Source of the DNA: Verrucomicrobiota bacterium
GTDB taxonomy: Bacteria > Verrucomicrobiota > Verrucomicrobiia > Verrucomicrobiales > Verrucomicrobiaceae
Assembly (NCBI GenBank): GCA_017301975.1
Contig: JAFLEI010000006.1
Location: 62,001-126,000, forward strand
DNA length: 64,000 nucleotides
Reading direction: 5' to 3'
Shown: positions 36,907-46,258 of the stretch, piece by piece
Layout: each line of letters starts with the position of its first letter
Position numbering within the stretch: position 1 is the stretch's first letter
Made by a program: the position numbers and the translations under genes
Notes under the pieces: model-generated
What the model saw: only the letters and a program-made list of their open reading frames with translations
The model's database searches: none
What the model was told of the DNA's origin: nothing

Positions 36907-37017
36907 GAGTTCTTCGGGAGTCGGTCTCTGTGTGACGACCTGCCGGACAGTTTCCCACGAAATGGCGGTAGTTTTGTCCGTTGCCGCATGTCGCTGGTCC
37001 GTTATGGTGGCAGTCCC

Positions 37018-37659
37018 ATGGCCGCCAAAACAACACGCATTCTTCTTGCCGATGACCACGCCGTGGTCCGCAACGGCTTCCGCATGATCCTCGCTGCGCA
37101 GTGGGACATGGAAGTCGTGGGGGAGGCCGCCAACGGACGGGAGGCGGTGGAAAAAGCCATCGACCTTCAGCCGGACATCGTCGTCCTGGATGTGACAATG
37201 CCGGAGCTCAACGGCATCGAGGCGGCGCGGCAGATCACGAAGGCGGTGCCAAAGGCGCGCATCCTCGCGCTCTCCATGCAGAAGGACTCCGTTTACGTGC
37301 GCGAAATGCTGCGTGCCGGGGCCAATGGCTATTTGTTGAAGGACAGCAACGAAAGCGATCTTCTCTCCGCCGTGCGGGCCGTCGCCAATGGCAAAGGGTT
37401 TCTCAGCCCGGAGGTCAGCGATGCCGTGCTGGACGACTATCGCAAGCATGTCACCAACCCCATCGATCTCCTCTCACCCCGCGAACGTGAGGTGTTGCAG
37501 ATGATTTCTGAGAGCAAGACCAACAAGGAGATTGCCTCCGTGTTGAACCTCAGCGTGTACACGGTGGAGGCTCACCGGGGCCGCATCATGGAAAAGCTCA
37601 ACCTTCATTCCATCGGCGAACTCGTGCGCTTCTCCATTCGCAATGGACTGATTGACTAA
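37018..37659 (+). CDS. NarL/LuxR-type response regulator
   Basis: A 213-residue regulator (from ATG 37018; the ATG at 36988 adds ten residues). The receiver domain has LLADDHAVVRNG, phospho-acceptor Asp58 in VVLDVTMPELNG and LKD as the switch Lys. The C-terminal LuxR helix-turn-helix is LLSPREREVLQMI, TNKEIASVLNLSVYTVEAHRGRIMEKL. The kinase that should pair with it is probably the NarX-like protein at 39893, separated by a transporter gene. It is divergent from a TonB receptor and overlaps the next gene by 8 nt, so the cluster is likely one transcript. Confidence 0.92.
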   Translation: MAAKTTRILLADDHAVVRNGFRMILAAQWDMEVVGEAANGREAVEKAIDLQPDIVVLDVTMPELNGIEAARQITKAVPKARILALSMQKDSVYVREMLRAGANGYLLKDSNESDLLSAVRAVANGKGFLSPEVSDAVLDDYRKHVTNPIDLLSPREREVLQMISESKTNKEIASVLNLSVYTVEAHRGRIMEKLNLHSIGELVRFSIRNGLID

Positions 37660-39874
37660 AGGATTGGCTCTGCCCCTCTGTCTTGGGGTGGCGCTGGCGT
37701 CCAATGCACCTCTCATTTCGGGCATCGTGGCTGGCATCATCGGTGGCATTTTGGTCGGAGTTCTCAGCGGATCACAAACGAGCGTCAGCGGACCTGCCGC
37801 TGGATTGACCGCCATCGTGGCGGCACAGATTGGCAAGCTGGGGTCGTTTGAGACTTTCCTGCTGGCGGTGATGATCGCAGGTGTGATGCAGATTATTCTC
37901 GGTCTGTGTCGTGCGGGTTTCATTGCCGCGTTTTTTCCTTCGAGTGTGATCAAAGGGCTTCTGGCCGCCATCGGTGTCATTTTGGTGCTCAAGCAAATCC
38001 CGCACGTCGTGGGCCACGATCCCGATCCGGAAGGTGACATGTATTTCCTGCAGCCCGACCATGAGAACACCTTCACTGAAATTTGGTCCGCTTTGTTTGA
38101 CATCCAGCCAGGTGCCGCGCTCGTCGGCGTGCTCTCCATCTTGATGATGGTTTTGTGGGATAAAATCAAGCTCTTGAAAAGCAGCGTGGTGCCCGCACCT
38201 CTGGTGGTTGTGCTGTTGGGAGTGGGGATCAGCATGCTGCTGAAGCAGTATGGCAGCGCCGCATGGGTCATTGAAGCCACGCACATGGTGCAGGTTCCGG
38301 TCGCGAAAGACATCAGCGCATTCATGGGCTTCCTGGTGTTTCCGAATTTTTCCGCCCTCGGCAATCCGGCTGTCTATGGCGCTGCCATCACCATCGCCAT
38401 CGTCGCCAGCCTGGAGACGCTGCTTAACCTTGAGGCGGTGGACAAGATCGATCCGCAGCGGCGCAGCAGTCCGCCCAACCGGGAGCTGATCGCGCAGGGG
38501 ATTGGCAATGTCACCTCAGGGCTGATCGGTGGGCTGCCCATGACGAGCGTGATTGTGCGCAGCAGTGTGAATATCATTGCCGGCGGAAAAACCAAGCTGT
38601 CTGCTTTTGTTCATGGCTGTCTGCTGCTGGGCTGCGTTCTGCTGGTGCCCGGCTGGCTGAACCAGATCCCGCTTGCGGCGCTTGGTGCCATTTTGCTCAT
38701 GACCGGGCTCAAGCTCGCCAGTCCCAGCCTCGTCAGACAGATGTGGAACGAAGGCAGGAACCAGTTTCTGCCCTTCATCATCACCGTCGTGGCCATCGTT
38801 CTGACAGATCTGCTGATCGGCATCCTCATTGGTCTCGCGGCCAGCATCAGCTTCATTTTGCACAGCAACATGCGCCGGCCTCTGCGCAAGTTCATGGAGC
38901 AGCACATCACGGGCGACGTCCTGCGCATTGAACTGGCCAATCAGGTGAGTTTCTTCAGCCGGGGAAAGCTGGAGGAAACCCTGCGCAGCGTTCCAAAGGG
39001 CGGTCATGTTCTCCTCGATGCGCGCAGCACGGACTACATTGACGCGGACATCCTGGGCCTGATCCACGATTTCCAGCACAAGACCGCCAAGGCGCGTGGC
39101 ATCAAACTCAGCATGGCGGGGTTCAAAGACAAATATCCCCAGATCAAAGACCACATTCAGTTTCTGGATTACAGCACCCGCGCCGTTCAAAGCAGCCTGA
39201 CACCCGAACGTGTGCTGGAAATTTTCAAGGAAGGCAACGAGCGGTTCCGCGAAGGCCGGCATCTCACTCGCGACATCGGCCGTTTGGTGGATGCCACTTC
39301 AGCCGGCCAGTTCCCCATGGCTGTCGTGCTCAGCTGCATTGACTCGCGCACGCCCGCTGAACTCGTTTTTGACCTGAGCCTGGGAGATATTTTCAGTGTC
39401 CGAATCGCGGGCAATGTGGCGCATGACAAGGTTCTGGGAAGCATCGAGTACAGCTGCGCCGTGGCGGGTGCGAAAATGATTCTGGTCATGGGGCACACCT
39501 CCTGTGGTGCGGTCAATGCCGCCGTGGATCTCATTTGCAGCAATCAAACCGCTGCCGAAGCGACGGGCTGTGTGAATCTCGATTCGCTCGTCATTGAGAT
39601 TCAACAGTCGGTCGATCTCAGCACCTGCAAGCGTGATGGTGCCTGGCTGCCCGGAGAGAAGGATGCCTACGCCAATGAAGTCTCACGCCGCAACGTGCTG
39701 CGCACCATGCGCATGATCATGGAGCGAAGCTCCACCCTGGCTGGTATGATTCAGGAGGGAAAATTGATGCTCGTCGGATCTTTGTATGATATTCAGACCG
39801 GCATGGTTTCCTTCTTTCAGACCCAGGGCTCTTCCCGGTCACCGCTCTCCATACCCATGGTCGAGGCCATTTGA
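37652..39874 (+). CDS. SulP transporter fused to beta-carbonic anhydrase
   Basis: A 740-residue inner-membrane protein. Residues 1-~400 form a SulP permease (ALPLCLGVALASNAPLISG, GSQTSVSGPAAGLTA). A STAS-like segment (~425-500) follows, then a beta-carbonic anhydrase with zinc residues Cys562 and Asp564 (SCIDSRTPAELVFD), His615 and Cys618 (GHTSCGA). SulP-CA fusions are predicted bicarbonate importers. The start is TTG 37652, overlapping the regulator stop; an in-frame TGA sits directly before it. The usual ~15-20 residues before ALPLCLG are missing, suggesting 5' truncation. It probably supplies or equilibrates bicarbonate with the Dab genes downstream. Confidence 0.85.
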   Translation: MTKGLALPLCLGVALASNAPLISGIVAGIIGGILVGVLSGSQTSVSGPAAGLTAIVAAQIGKLGSFETFLLAVMIAGVMQIILGLCRAGFIAAFFPSSVIKGLLAAIGVILVLKQIPHVVGHDPDPEGDMYFLQPDHENTFTEIWSALFDIQPGAALVGVLSILMMVLWDKIKLLKSSVVPAPLVVVLLGVGISMLLKQYGSAAWVIEATHMVQVPVAKDISAFMGFLVFPNFSALGNPAVYGAAITIAIVASLETLLNLEAVDKIDPQRRSSPPNRELIAQGIGNVTSGLIGGLPMTSVIVRSSVNIIAGGKTKLSAFVHGCLLLGCVLLVPGWLNQIPLAALGAILLMTGLKLASPSLVRQMWNEGRNQFLPFIITVVAIVLTDLLIGILIGLAASISFILHSNMRRPLRKFMEQHITGDVLRIELANQVSFFSRGKLEETLRSVPKGGHVLLDARSTDYIDADILGLIHDFQHKTAKARGIKLSMAGFKDKYPQIKDHIQFLDYSTRAVQSSLTPERVLEIFKEGNERFREGRHLTRDIGRLVDATSAGQFPMAVVLSCIDSRTPAELVFDLSLGDIFSVRIAGNVAHDKVLGSIEYSCAVAGAKMILVMGHTSCGAVNAAVDLICSNQTAAEATGCVNLDSLVIEIQQSVDLSTCKRDGAWLPGEKDAYANEVSRRNVLRTMRMIMERSSTLAGMIQEGKLMLVGSLYDIQTGMVSFFQTQGSSRSPLSIPMVEAI

Positions 39875-39892
39875 CTTGCTTTCTCTGTCCTC

Positions 39893-41203
39893 ATGTCGTT
39901 CACCTTTCTTCGGATCACTGAACGCTATGTGCTTCGCGTTCTCGCCCTGGGCTTCCTGCTGGTCATGGTGCTGCTGGGCACGGCCGGGCTGATTGCAGTT
40001 CGCCAGAGCCAGGGCATCCGCCACGGGGTCGAGCAGATGGCGCGGGACCAGTTTCTCATCGCCCGTCTTCGCCAGGATGTGCAGTCAGAGGAAAACACCA
40101 TGACGGGAGTGCTGCATCAGTTCGCCCAGTTCGAACTCAAGCGCGCGGATCTGGCCCGGCTGCTGCAGGAGCTGGATGAAAGCGACCGCCAGATCTCCCG
40201 TCTGGGGCCGGAGGTGAGATCCTTGGCGGATGCTGAACTGTGGGCGGATCTGGACAGGGGCGTCAAAGCTTTCAGCCAGGAATCACATCGGCTGCTGGAA
40301 AGCCAGGAGCCGGTGCAGCGTGACAAACTGGAGACTCTCTTCCTCCATCACGGCCGGGTCGTCGAGCTGGTCAACAAGCTCATCAAAAGCAGCTCTGAGC
40401 ACCTCACCCAGACCGAGCATGCGCTGGAGCAGCAGTCGCAGGATCTCAGCGATGACTCCACCCTCCTGCTCGGTTCCAGCACCATCCTCGCTGCCATCTG
40501 TGCCATGCTCACCATCGCCTTCGCCCGTAAAAGCATCCAGCGCATCCGCTGGCAGTCCGAAGAGCTGAGCCGTGTCTCCTGGCACATGCTGCAAACCCAG
40601 GAGCAGGCCGCACGCCGGTTTTCTCATGAGCTGCACGATGAGCTCGGCCAGTCCCTCGCCGCCGTGCGCGCCAATCTCACCAAAGGTTCCACCCAGGATC
40701 TCCCCTCACTCCGCGCCGACTGCCTCCATCTCGTGGACGAATCCATCGCCAACGTCCGCGAGCTCTCCCAGCTCCTTCGCCCTGTCATTCTTGATGACTT
40801 CGGTCTCGATGCCGGTCTGCGCTGGCTGGCGGAAAAATTCGGCCAGCGCACTCGCATGAAGGTGGACTACGACTCCGACTTCACAGGACGACTTTCAGAC
40901 GAGACGGAAACACACCTCTTCCGCATCGCCCAGGAGGCCTTCACCAACATCGCCCGCCACGCCGAGGCCACGGAAGTGACAATCAGCCTCCGGCATCGGG
41001 ATCAGTCCATCCGTCTCACCATTGAAGACAACGGCAAAGGCCTGCCCACTCAGAACGACGATATCATCTACAGTCCCAGCCTCGGCATGGTCGGCATGCG
41101 CGCCCGTGCCCGCCAGTCCGGCGGCGAGCTCACCGCCAGCAGCAGGCAGCCCCACGGCCTCCGCATCGAAGTCGTCGTCCCCCTCCAAACCCCCACCGCC
41201 TGA
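39893..41203 (+). CDS. NarX-like sensor histidine kinase
   Basis: A 436-residue inner-membrane kinase. The sensor part is two membrane helices (residues ~17-40 and ~190-215, STILAAICAMLTIAFA) flanking a mostly helical periplasmic region of the four-helix/CHASE3 kind. The HisKA_3 dimerisation domain has RRFSHELHDELGQSLAAVRANL with phospho-His245. The ATP-binding domain has ETHLFRIAQEAFTNIARHAEA and LTIEDNGKGLP, LGMVGMRARA. HisKA_3 kinases pair with NarL-type regulators, which fits the regulator at 37018. The SulP-CA gene lies between the two. The signal sensed is unknown; carbon-dioxide or pH status is inference from context. Confidence 0.9.
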   Translation: MSFTFLRITERYVLRVLALGFLLVMVLLGTAGLIAVRQSQGIRHGVEQMARDQFLIARLRQDVQSEENTMTGVLHQFAQFELKRADLARLLQELDESDRQISRLGPEVRSLADAELWADLDRGVKAFSQESHRLLESQEPVQRDKLETLFLHHGRVVELVNKLIKSSSEHLTQTEHALEQQSQDLSDDSTLLLGSSTILAAICAMLTIAFARKSIQRIRWQSEELSRVSWHMLQTQEQAARRFSHELHDELGQSLAAVRANLTKGSTQDLPSLRADCLHLVDESIANVRELSQLLRPVILDDFGLDAGLRWLAEKFGQRTRMKVDYDSDFTGRLSDETETHLFRIAQEAFTNIARHAEATEVTISLRHRDQSIRLTIEDNGKGLPTQNDDIIYSPSLGMVGMRARARQSGGELTASSRQPHGLRIEVVVPLQTPTA

Positions 41204-41221
41204 TCCCCGCACGCTCCCCCC

Positions 41222-41860
41222 GGAGGATAGCCGTCCCGGCTGTCATCGGAAGACAGAGTCTCCGGCCTGTCCTCCCCACCCACGACTCCACCTCACCCAA
41301 CGCCCTCCCCACGGAGGATAGCCGTCCCGGCTGTCCACGGAAGACAGCGCCTCCGGCCTGTCCTTCCCACCCACGACCTCACCTCACCCAGCGCCCTCCC
41401 AGCGGAGGATAGCCGTCCCGGCTGTCATCGGAAGACAGAGCCTCCGGCCTGTCCTCCCCACCCACGACTCCACCTCACCCAACGCCCTCCCCACGGAGGA
41501 TAGCCGTCCCGGCTGTCATCGGAAGACAGAGCCTCCGGCCTGTCCTCCCCACCCAAGACTCCACCTCACCCAACGCCCTCCCTGCGGAGGATAGCCGTCC
41601 CCGGCTGTCATCGGGAGACAGAGCCTCCGGCCTGTCCTTCCCACCGAAGACCCCACCTCACCCATCGCCCTCCCCGCGGAGGATAGCCGTCCCCGGCTGT
41701 CATCGGGAGACAGAGCCTCTGGCCTGTCCTCCCCACCCAAGACCCCACCTCACCCAACGCCCTCCCCGCGGAGGATAGCCGTCCCGGCTGTCCACGGAAG
41801 ACAGCGCCTCCGGCCTGTCCTTCCCACCCAAGACTCCACCTCACCCATCGCCCTCCGCTC
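41222..41860. repeat. Seven tandem 91-92 bp repeats with hairpin units
   Basis: Seven units start near 41222, 41313, 41404, 41495, 41586, 41678 and 41770, with 91-92 bp period. Each contains GGAGGATAGCCG and, ~45 bp on, GGCCTGTCCTCC (near-complement), plus inner arms AGCCG/CGGCT and TGTC/GACA, so each unit can fold into a long hairpin. Differences between units are mostly single bases. The array fills nearly all of the 729 bp between the kinase and dabA. No spacer differs between units, so it is not CRISPR. The minus strand is open over several units but looks like a repeat artefact. Confidence 0.9.
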
Positions 41861-41932
41861 CGCCCACCCTCCACACGGAAAACATCCACCCTCGCCCCCG
41901 CGCTCCGTAGCGGAATACCCCCTCACCAAGGG

Positions 41933-44905
41933 ATGGCGCAGCACCCAAAGAAGCTCTTAATTGCCTTTCGACCTTTGATGAGCACCCGTTCCCATGTCAG
42001 TCCTTGCGGCTGTCACCAATCCACCCTGGAGACTCACCCGGCGGAGGGGTGCCTCCAGCACCTTCGCCGGGTGGTGGGTCATGCGGCCCGCTTCCTGCCG
42101 GTTCAGGGGCCCCTGGGGGTGTTTGTGCACTACAACACGCTCCGTTCATTCCAGCACCGCAGCTTTGAAGAGGCCGTCCTTGAGGGGGCCGCTCTCTACA
42201 AGGCGGAACCCTACCTCTCCGAAGAGGCTTATCAGTCGGACCGGGCCCGGGGCCGCATTCTGGATGAAGACATCGACGCGGTTCTCAGCCGCGAACCCAA
42301 CGCAGAAATTCTGCCCGGCAGGCTCAGTCGGCGGGAACTCAGGCGCGCGATGCTCATCCCCGGTGTGCGCCGGGTGAATGGCATCAACATTTCCTGGCAG
42401 TTGGAGGAGGGCGGCTGGTTGGACTCCTTTCGCAATGACCTCCCTCCTTCCTCCGCCACCGCACTGCGCGGGGATTCTCCGCAGGCGCTCTGGCATGCCT
42501 GTCTGGCGAGCGTGCAGCCCCAGCCTGCTCCACCTCCTGTCATGCCAAAACGTCCGCGCGAATTCGTGCTGGCACTGCACGGCATCGACATGGATGCCCT
42601 CATTCATCCGCCTCTCATCCGCCTCACCGCGGCCTATCTCGATCAGGGCATCGCCTACTGGCCCATGCCGCATCGGGACAAAGGTCTGCTCAGAGCCGCG
42701 CGCACGATCATGCCCCAGGCCTTCGCCATTTTCCCCGACCACCTCAGCGGGGTGCGCGCCGAATTTCTCCGCCAGGAGGCGGCAGGCATGGATGCAGAGG
42801 CCGTGGTCCTGGACGCTCTCGAACAGCTCGGCGTGCCTCTCGCCCAGTGGGAGGACTTCGTCACAGAGGAGCTGCTCGCGCTGCGCGGCTGGGCGGGCAT
42901 GGTTCACATGCTTGAGCAGGATGCCGCTCTCGCGCCGCATGACCGCGTGCGCTGCTCCGTCATGGAGTTTCTCGCCCTGCGCCTCACCTACACCGTGGCG
43001 GCGCTCAAGGACATCGCTGGAGGCACCTCCGCATGGCGCTCCACGCCGGTGCCTGTGCCGCGCTTTGATCCCCTGACCCATGTGGCGCGCGTGTTTGATG
43101 TGGTCCAGCTTCTCGGCATCAGCAGCAGGGAGCTTGCCGCCTTGGAGAACGGAGAGGTGGCTCGTTTGGTCCAGGAAATCCTCTCCAGTCACGAGATCGA
43201 ACGCCGCCGTCTGCTGCATCTGGCTTACGAGCGCAGGCATGAGCGCCTTGTGTTGATCCCGCTGGCCAAACATCGCAACATGCCGTGCGTCGTGCCAAGC
43301 AGCAACAGGCTGGTCGCCCAGGTGCTCTTCTGCATCGATGAGCGCGAAGAGTCCATGCGGCGCGCTCTGGAGGAGGTCGACCCCGCCATCGAAACGGTGG
43401 GTGTCGCGGGATTCTTTGGCGTGGCCATCAACTATGCCGGTATTGATGATGCCGGCGGCGTCTCTCTCTGCCCTGTGGTGATCGATCCGCAGCACACTGT
43501 GCGTGAGGTGCCGGTGGAGGAGCATGCGCACTTGCACAGGCGTCGTCAGGACCTCAGACGCGTATGGGGTGGCGTGGCGCGCAATGGCTTCATCTCCTCT
43601 CGCACCTTGGTTCGTGGCTGGTTCAGCACCGCATGCCTCGGCTTCCTGAGCCTCTTCCCGCTGGCGCTGCGGGTCCTCACTCCTCTGGCCTTTGGGCGGT
43701 TCACCAAATTTCTTAACAAGGCGTTCCTGCCGGAGCCCAGGACCGAGTTTGCCTTCATGCAGGATGACGCCGCCTCGCGGGATGCCACCTCGGGTCTGAT
43801 GCGCAGCTTCACCACCGAAGAGCAGGCGGAGTGTGTTTATCAGGTGCTCGGACCCGCCGGGCTGGACAAGGGTCATGCGCGTCTTGTGGTCATTCTCGGC
43901 CACGGTTCCACCAGCCTGAACAACCCCTACGAGTCGGCCTACTGCTGTCAGGCTTGTGGCGGGCGCACAGGCGCGCCAAACGCACGCCTCTTTGCCCTCG
44001 TCGCCAACCGCCCTGCGGTTCGTGAGGCCTTGCGCGCCAGGGGCGTTGTCATTCCTGAAGACACCTGGTTTATTGCAGGCTGCCACGACACCTGCAACGA
44101 GGACATTCAGTTCTTCGACTTGGACCTCCTGCCTGAGACCCACTGCGGGGATCTCGTTCGCGTCCATCAGGCGCTCGACAAGGCGCGCACGCTCAATGCT
44201 CATGAACGCGCACGACGCTTTGAAGCGGCGGGTCATTCCATCTCCCCGGAATCCAGCTTGAGGCATGTACAGGAGCGCGCGGAGCACATCGGGGAGCCGC
44301 GTCCTGAATACGGCCACTGCACCAACGCCGTGGCCTTTGTCGGCCGTCGTGAGGTCACCAAAGGGCTCTTCATGGACCGCCGGGCCTTTCTCGCATCCTA
44401 CGATGCCACCAAAGATCCCAGCAACGAAGCGCTGGCTCAGGTGGTCCGTGCCGCGCTCCCGGTTTGTTACAGCATCAATCTCGACTACTACTTCTCCGCA
44501 GTTGATAACGACGTGTACGGCAGCGGCACCAAGCTCCCGCACAACATCAACGGCCTGCTCGGCGTGATGAATGGTTATCAGGGCGATCTGCGCACGGGCC
44601 TGCCTGCGCAGGCGGTCGAAATCCACGAACCGGTGCGCATTTTGTTCGTCGTCGAGACCACACCTGCGCGTCTGATGCAAGTCATCAGGGCCGACGATGA
44701 ACTCAACGAAATCGTCTGCAACCAGTGGATTCGTCTCGCCACCATGGACCCGGATGACGGCCACGTGGAGGTGTATCGCGAGGGTGTTTTTGAAAAGCTC
44801 GCGGGCAATGAAGAGCCGCTTCCTGTGGCTTCCAGCTCTCAGGCTTGGTATGAGGGTAAAAGGGAACATCTCGCTCTGGCCCGGATCGAACCAAGGGCTG
44901 CGTAA
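41933..44905 (+). CDS. dabA: DabA (DUF2309) inorganic-carbon uptake protein
   Basis: A 990-residue cytoplasmic-face protein of the DUF2309/DabA (MpsB) family, which with a NuoL-like subunit forms an energy-coupled CO2/bicarbonate accumulation complex. The beta-carbonic-anhydrase-like site is intact: Cys467 and Asp469 in FCIDEREESMRR, His657 in GHGSTSLNNPYESAYCCQ and Cys672 in the same segment, matching the spacing of Cys351, Asp353, His524 and Cys539 reported for Halothiobacillus DabA2. Early QGPLGVFVHYNTL is family-typical. ATG 41978 is an alternative start. Two NuoL/M-like genes follow at 26 and 16 bp. Confidence 0.92.
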   Translation: MAQHPKKLLIAFRPLMSTRSHVSPCGCHQSTLETHPAEGCLQHLRRVVGHAARFLPVQGPLGVFVHYNTLRSFQHRSFEEAVLEGAALYKAEPYLSEEAYQSDRARGRILDEDIDAVLSREPNAEILPGRLSRRELRRAMLIPGVRRVNGINISWQLEEGGWLDSFRNDLPPSSATALRGDSPQALWHACLASVQPQPAPPPVMPKRPREFVLALHGIDMDALIHPPLIRLTAAYLDQGIAYWPMPHRDKGLLRAARTIMPQAFAIFPDHLSGVRAEFLRQEAAGMDAEAVVLDALEQLGVPLAQWEDFVTEELLALRGWAGMVHMLEQDAALAPHDRVRCSVMEFLALRLTYTVAALKDIAGGTSAWRSTPVPVPRFDPLTHVARVFDVVQLLGISSRELAALENGEVARLVQEILSSHEIERRRLLHLAYERRHERLVLIPLAKHRNMPCVVPSSNRLVAQVLFCIDEREESMRRALEEVDPAIETVGVAGFFGVAINYAGIDDAGGVSLCPVVIDPQHTVREVPVEEHAHLHRRRQDLRRVWGGVARNGFISSRTLVRGWFSTACLGFLSLFPLALRVLTPLAFGRFTKFLNKAFLPEPRTEFAFMQDDAASRDATSGLMRSFTTEEQAECVYQVLGPAGLDKGHARLVVILGHGSTSLNNPYESAYCCQACGGRTGAPNARLFALVANRPAVREALRARGVVIPEDTWFIAGCHDTCNEDIQFFDLDLLPETHCGDLVRVHQALDKARTLNAHERARRFEAAGHSISPESSLRHVQERAEHIGEPRPEYGHCTNAVAFVGRREVTKGLFMDRRAFLASYDATKDPSNEALAQVVRAALPVCYSINLDYYFSAVDNDVYGSGTKLPHNINGLLGVMNGYQGDLRTGLPAQAVEIHEPVRILFVVETTPARLMQVIRADDELNEIVCNQWIRLATMDPDDGHVEVYREGVFEKLAGNEEPLPVASSSQAWYEGKREHLALARIEPRAA

Positions 44906-44931
44906 AAGCCTCACAACTTCTCTTTGCATTC

Positions 44932-46242
44932 ATGCCGCTGAAAACCCTGATACCTCTGCTCATTGCCACACCCGGCGCGCTTTTTCTCGCGCTGAGCTTC
45001 CTGTGGCTTCTGGGCGGCGGTGTCACGGAGCGCGTCATGGCGCGGATCACCAAGGTGACTTATCTGTTTCTCCTGCTTCTTGTGATCATGATTGGCTGGC
45101 GCATGAAGGCCGAGGGGCTGCATTCTGTACGCGTGATGCTGGGGGACTGGTTCACCGTGGGGCACTATGGTTATCCGCTGCCTTTGCTCATCGACAGGCT
45201 GTCTCTGCCCCTCGTGGGTATGACCGTGGTGCTGGCTGGCATCGTGGGCTCTTTTTCCATTCGCTATCTCCATCGGGATCCGGGCTTCTACCGCTTCTTT
45301 CTTCTGCTGCATCTCTTCACTTTCGGCGCGCTTCTCATCTTCATCGCGGAATCGCTCGACCTGCTCATTGTCGGCTGGGAAACCGTGGCCATCACCTCCG
45401 TCCTGCTCGTCGGCTTTTTCCAGTATCGCCCGGAGCCGGTGCGCAATGCATTGTGGGTCTTTGCCTCCTACCGTGTGGCGGACTTGTTCTTGCTGCTCGC
45501 CATCTTCCTGGCGCATCACTGGTTCGACACCACGTCCTGGACGGGCATGCTCAGCGGCGAGTGGCCTTCCTGCCAGAGTCAGCTTCACGGCACACAAGGC
45601 ACGATTGTCGCGGCGCTTCTCGTGATCGCTGCCGGCGGCAAATCCTCTCAGGGGCCCTTCTGCGGCTGGCTGCCCCGGGCCATGGAAGGCCCCACCCCCT
45701 CCAGCGCGGTGTTCTACGGAGCCATCTCCATCCATGCCGGGGCCTACCTGCTGCTGCGCATCGAGCCCCTCATTCATCAGTCCTGGGGGAGCAGAAGCCT
45801 TGTCATTATCATCGGTCTGGCCACCGCCTTTCTAGGCACTCTCGTGCATCGTACTTCGGCCGATGCCAAGACCTCGCTGGCCTATGCAGCCCAGACTCAG
45901 ATCGGCCTCATCTTTGCCGAAATCGGCTTTGGCTGGACCACCTTTGCCCTCATCCATCTCGTCAGCCATGCCATGCTGCGCACCCTGCAGTTTCTGCGCA
46001 CCCCCTCCATGCTGCGCGACTACCACCGCGTTCATTCCGCTGCGGGTGGAAAGCTGAGTCCCACCGGCAGCCAATACGAATCCCTGCTCCCCTCCTCGGT
46101 GCAGCTCTGGCTCTATCGCCTGGCGCTTGGCCGTGGGTTTTATGATGCCATCGTCGAACGCTGGATCGTCGCCCCTGTTCAAGCGGTCGCCCGCTGGCTC
46201 GCCATTTTCGAACCCACGGCGCCTGCGAAAAAAAAACTCTGA
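44932..46242 (+). CDS. dabB: NuoL-like membrane subunit of the Dab complex (first)
   Basis: A 436-residue polytopic membrane protein of the proton-conducting antiporter family (NuoL/MrpA-like, the DabB/MpsA group). It shows DRLSLPLVGMTVVLAGIVG, FTFGALLIFIAESLDLLIVG, a helix break GKSSQGPFCGWLPRAMEGPTP with a conserved Lys, and SAVFYGAISIHAGAYLLLR. It presumably couples proton or sodium flow to DabA. The protein is shorter than typical DabB (about 500-560) and ends after a Lys-rich tail. The second membrane protein downstream may supply the missing partner. Confidence 0.85.
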   Translation: MPLKTLIPLLIATPGALFLALSFLWLLGGGVTERVMARITKVTYLFLLLLVIMIGWRMKAEGLHSVRVMLGDWFTVGHYGYPLPLLIDRLSLPLVGMTVVLAGIVGSFSIRYLHRDPGFYRFFLLLHLFTFGALLIFIAESLDLLIVGWETVAITSVLLVGFFQYRPEPVRNALWVFASYRVADLFLLLAIFLAHHWFDTTSWTGMLSGEWPSCQSQLHGTQGTIVAALLVIAAGGKSSQGPFCGWLPRAMEGPTPSSAVFYGAISIHAGAYLLLRIEPLIHQSWGSRSLVIIIGLATAFLGTLVHRTSADAKTSLAYAAQTQIGLIFAEIGFGWTTFALIHLVSHAMLRTLQFLRTPSMLRDYHRVHSAAGGKLSPTGSQYESLLPSSVQLWLYRLALGRGFYDAIVERWIVAPVQAVARWLAIFEPTAPAKKKL

Positions 46243-46258
46243 CCGCTGACCCAGGATC

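Noticed and set aside
41222-41860. CRISPR array
   Set aside because: The whole 91-bp unit is repeated with no variable spacers and there are no cas genes.
42146-44929. A 927-residue minus-strand open frame
   Set aside because: It is fully antisense to dabA, which has intact catalytic residues. The translation is low-complexity and motif-free.
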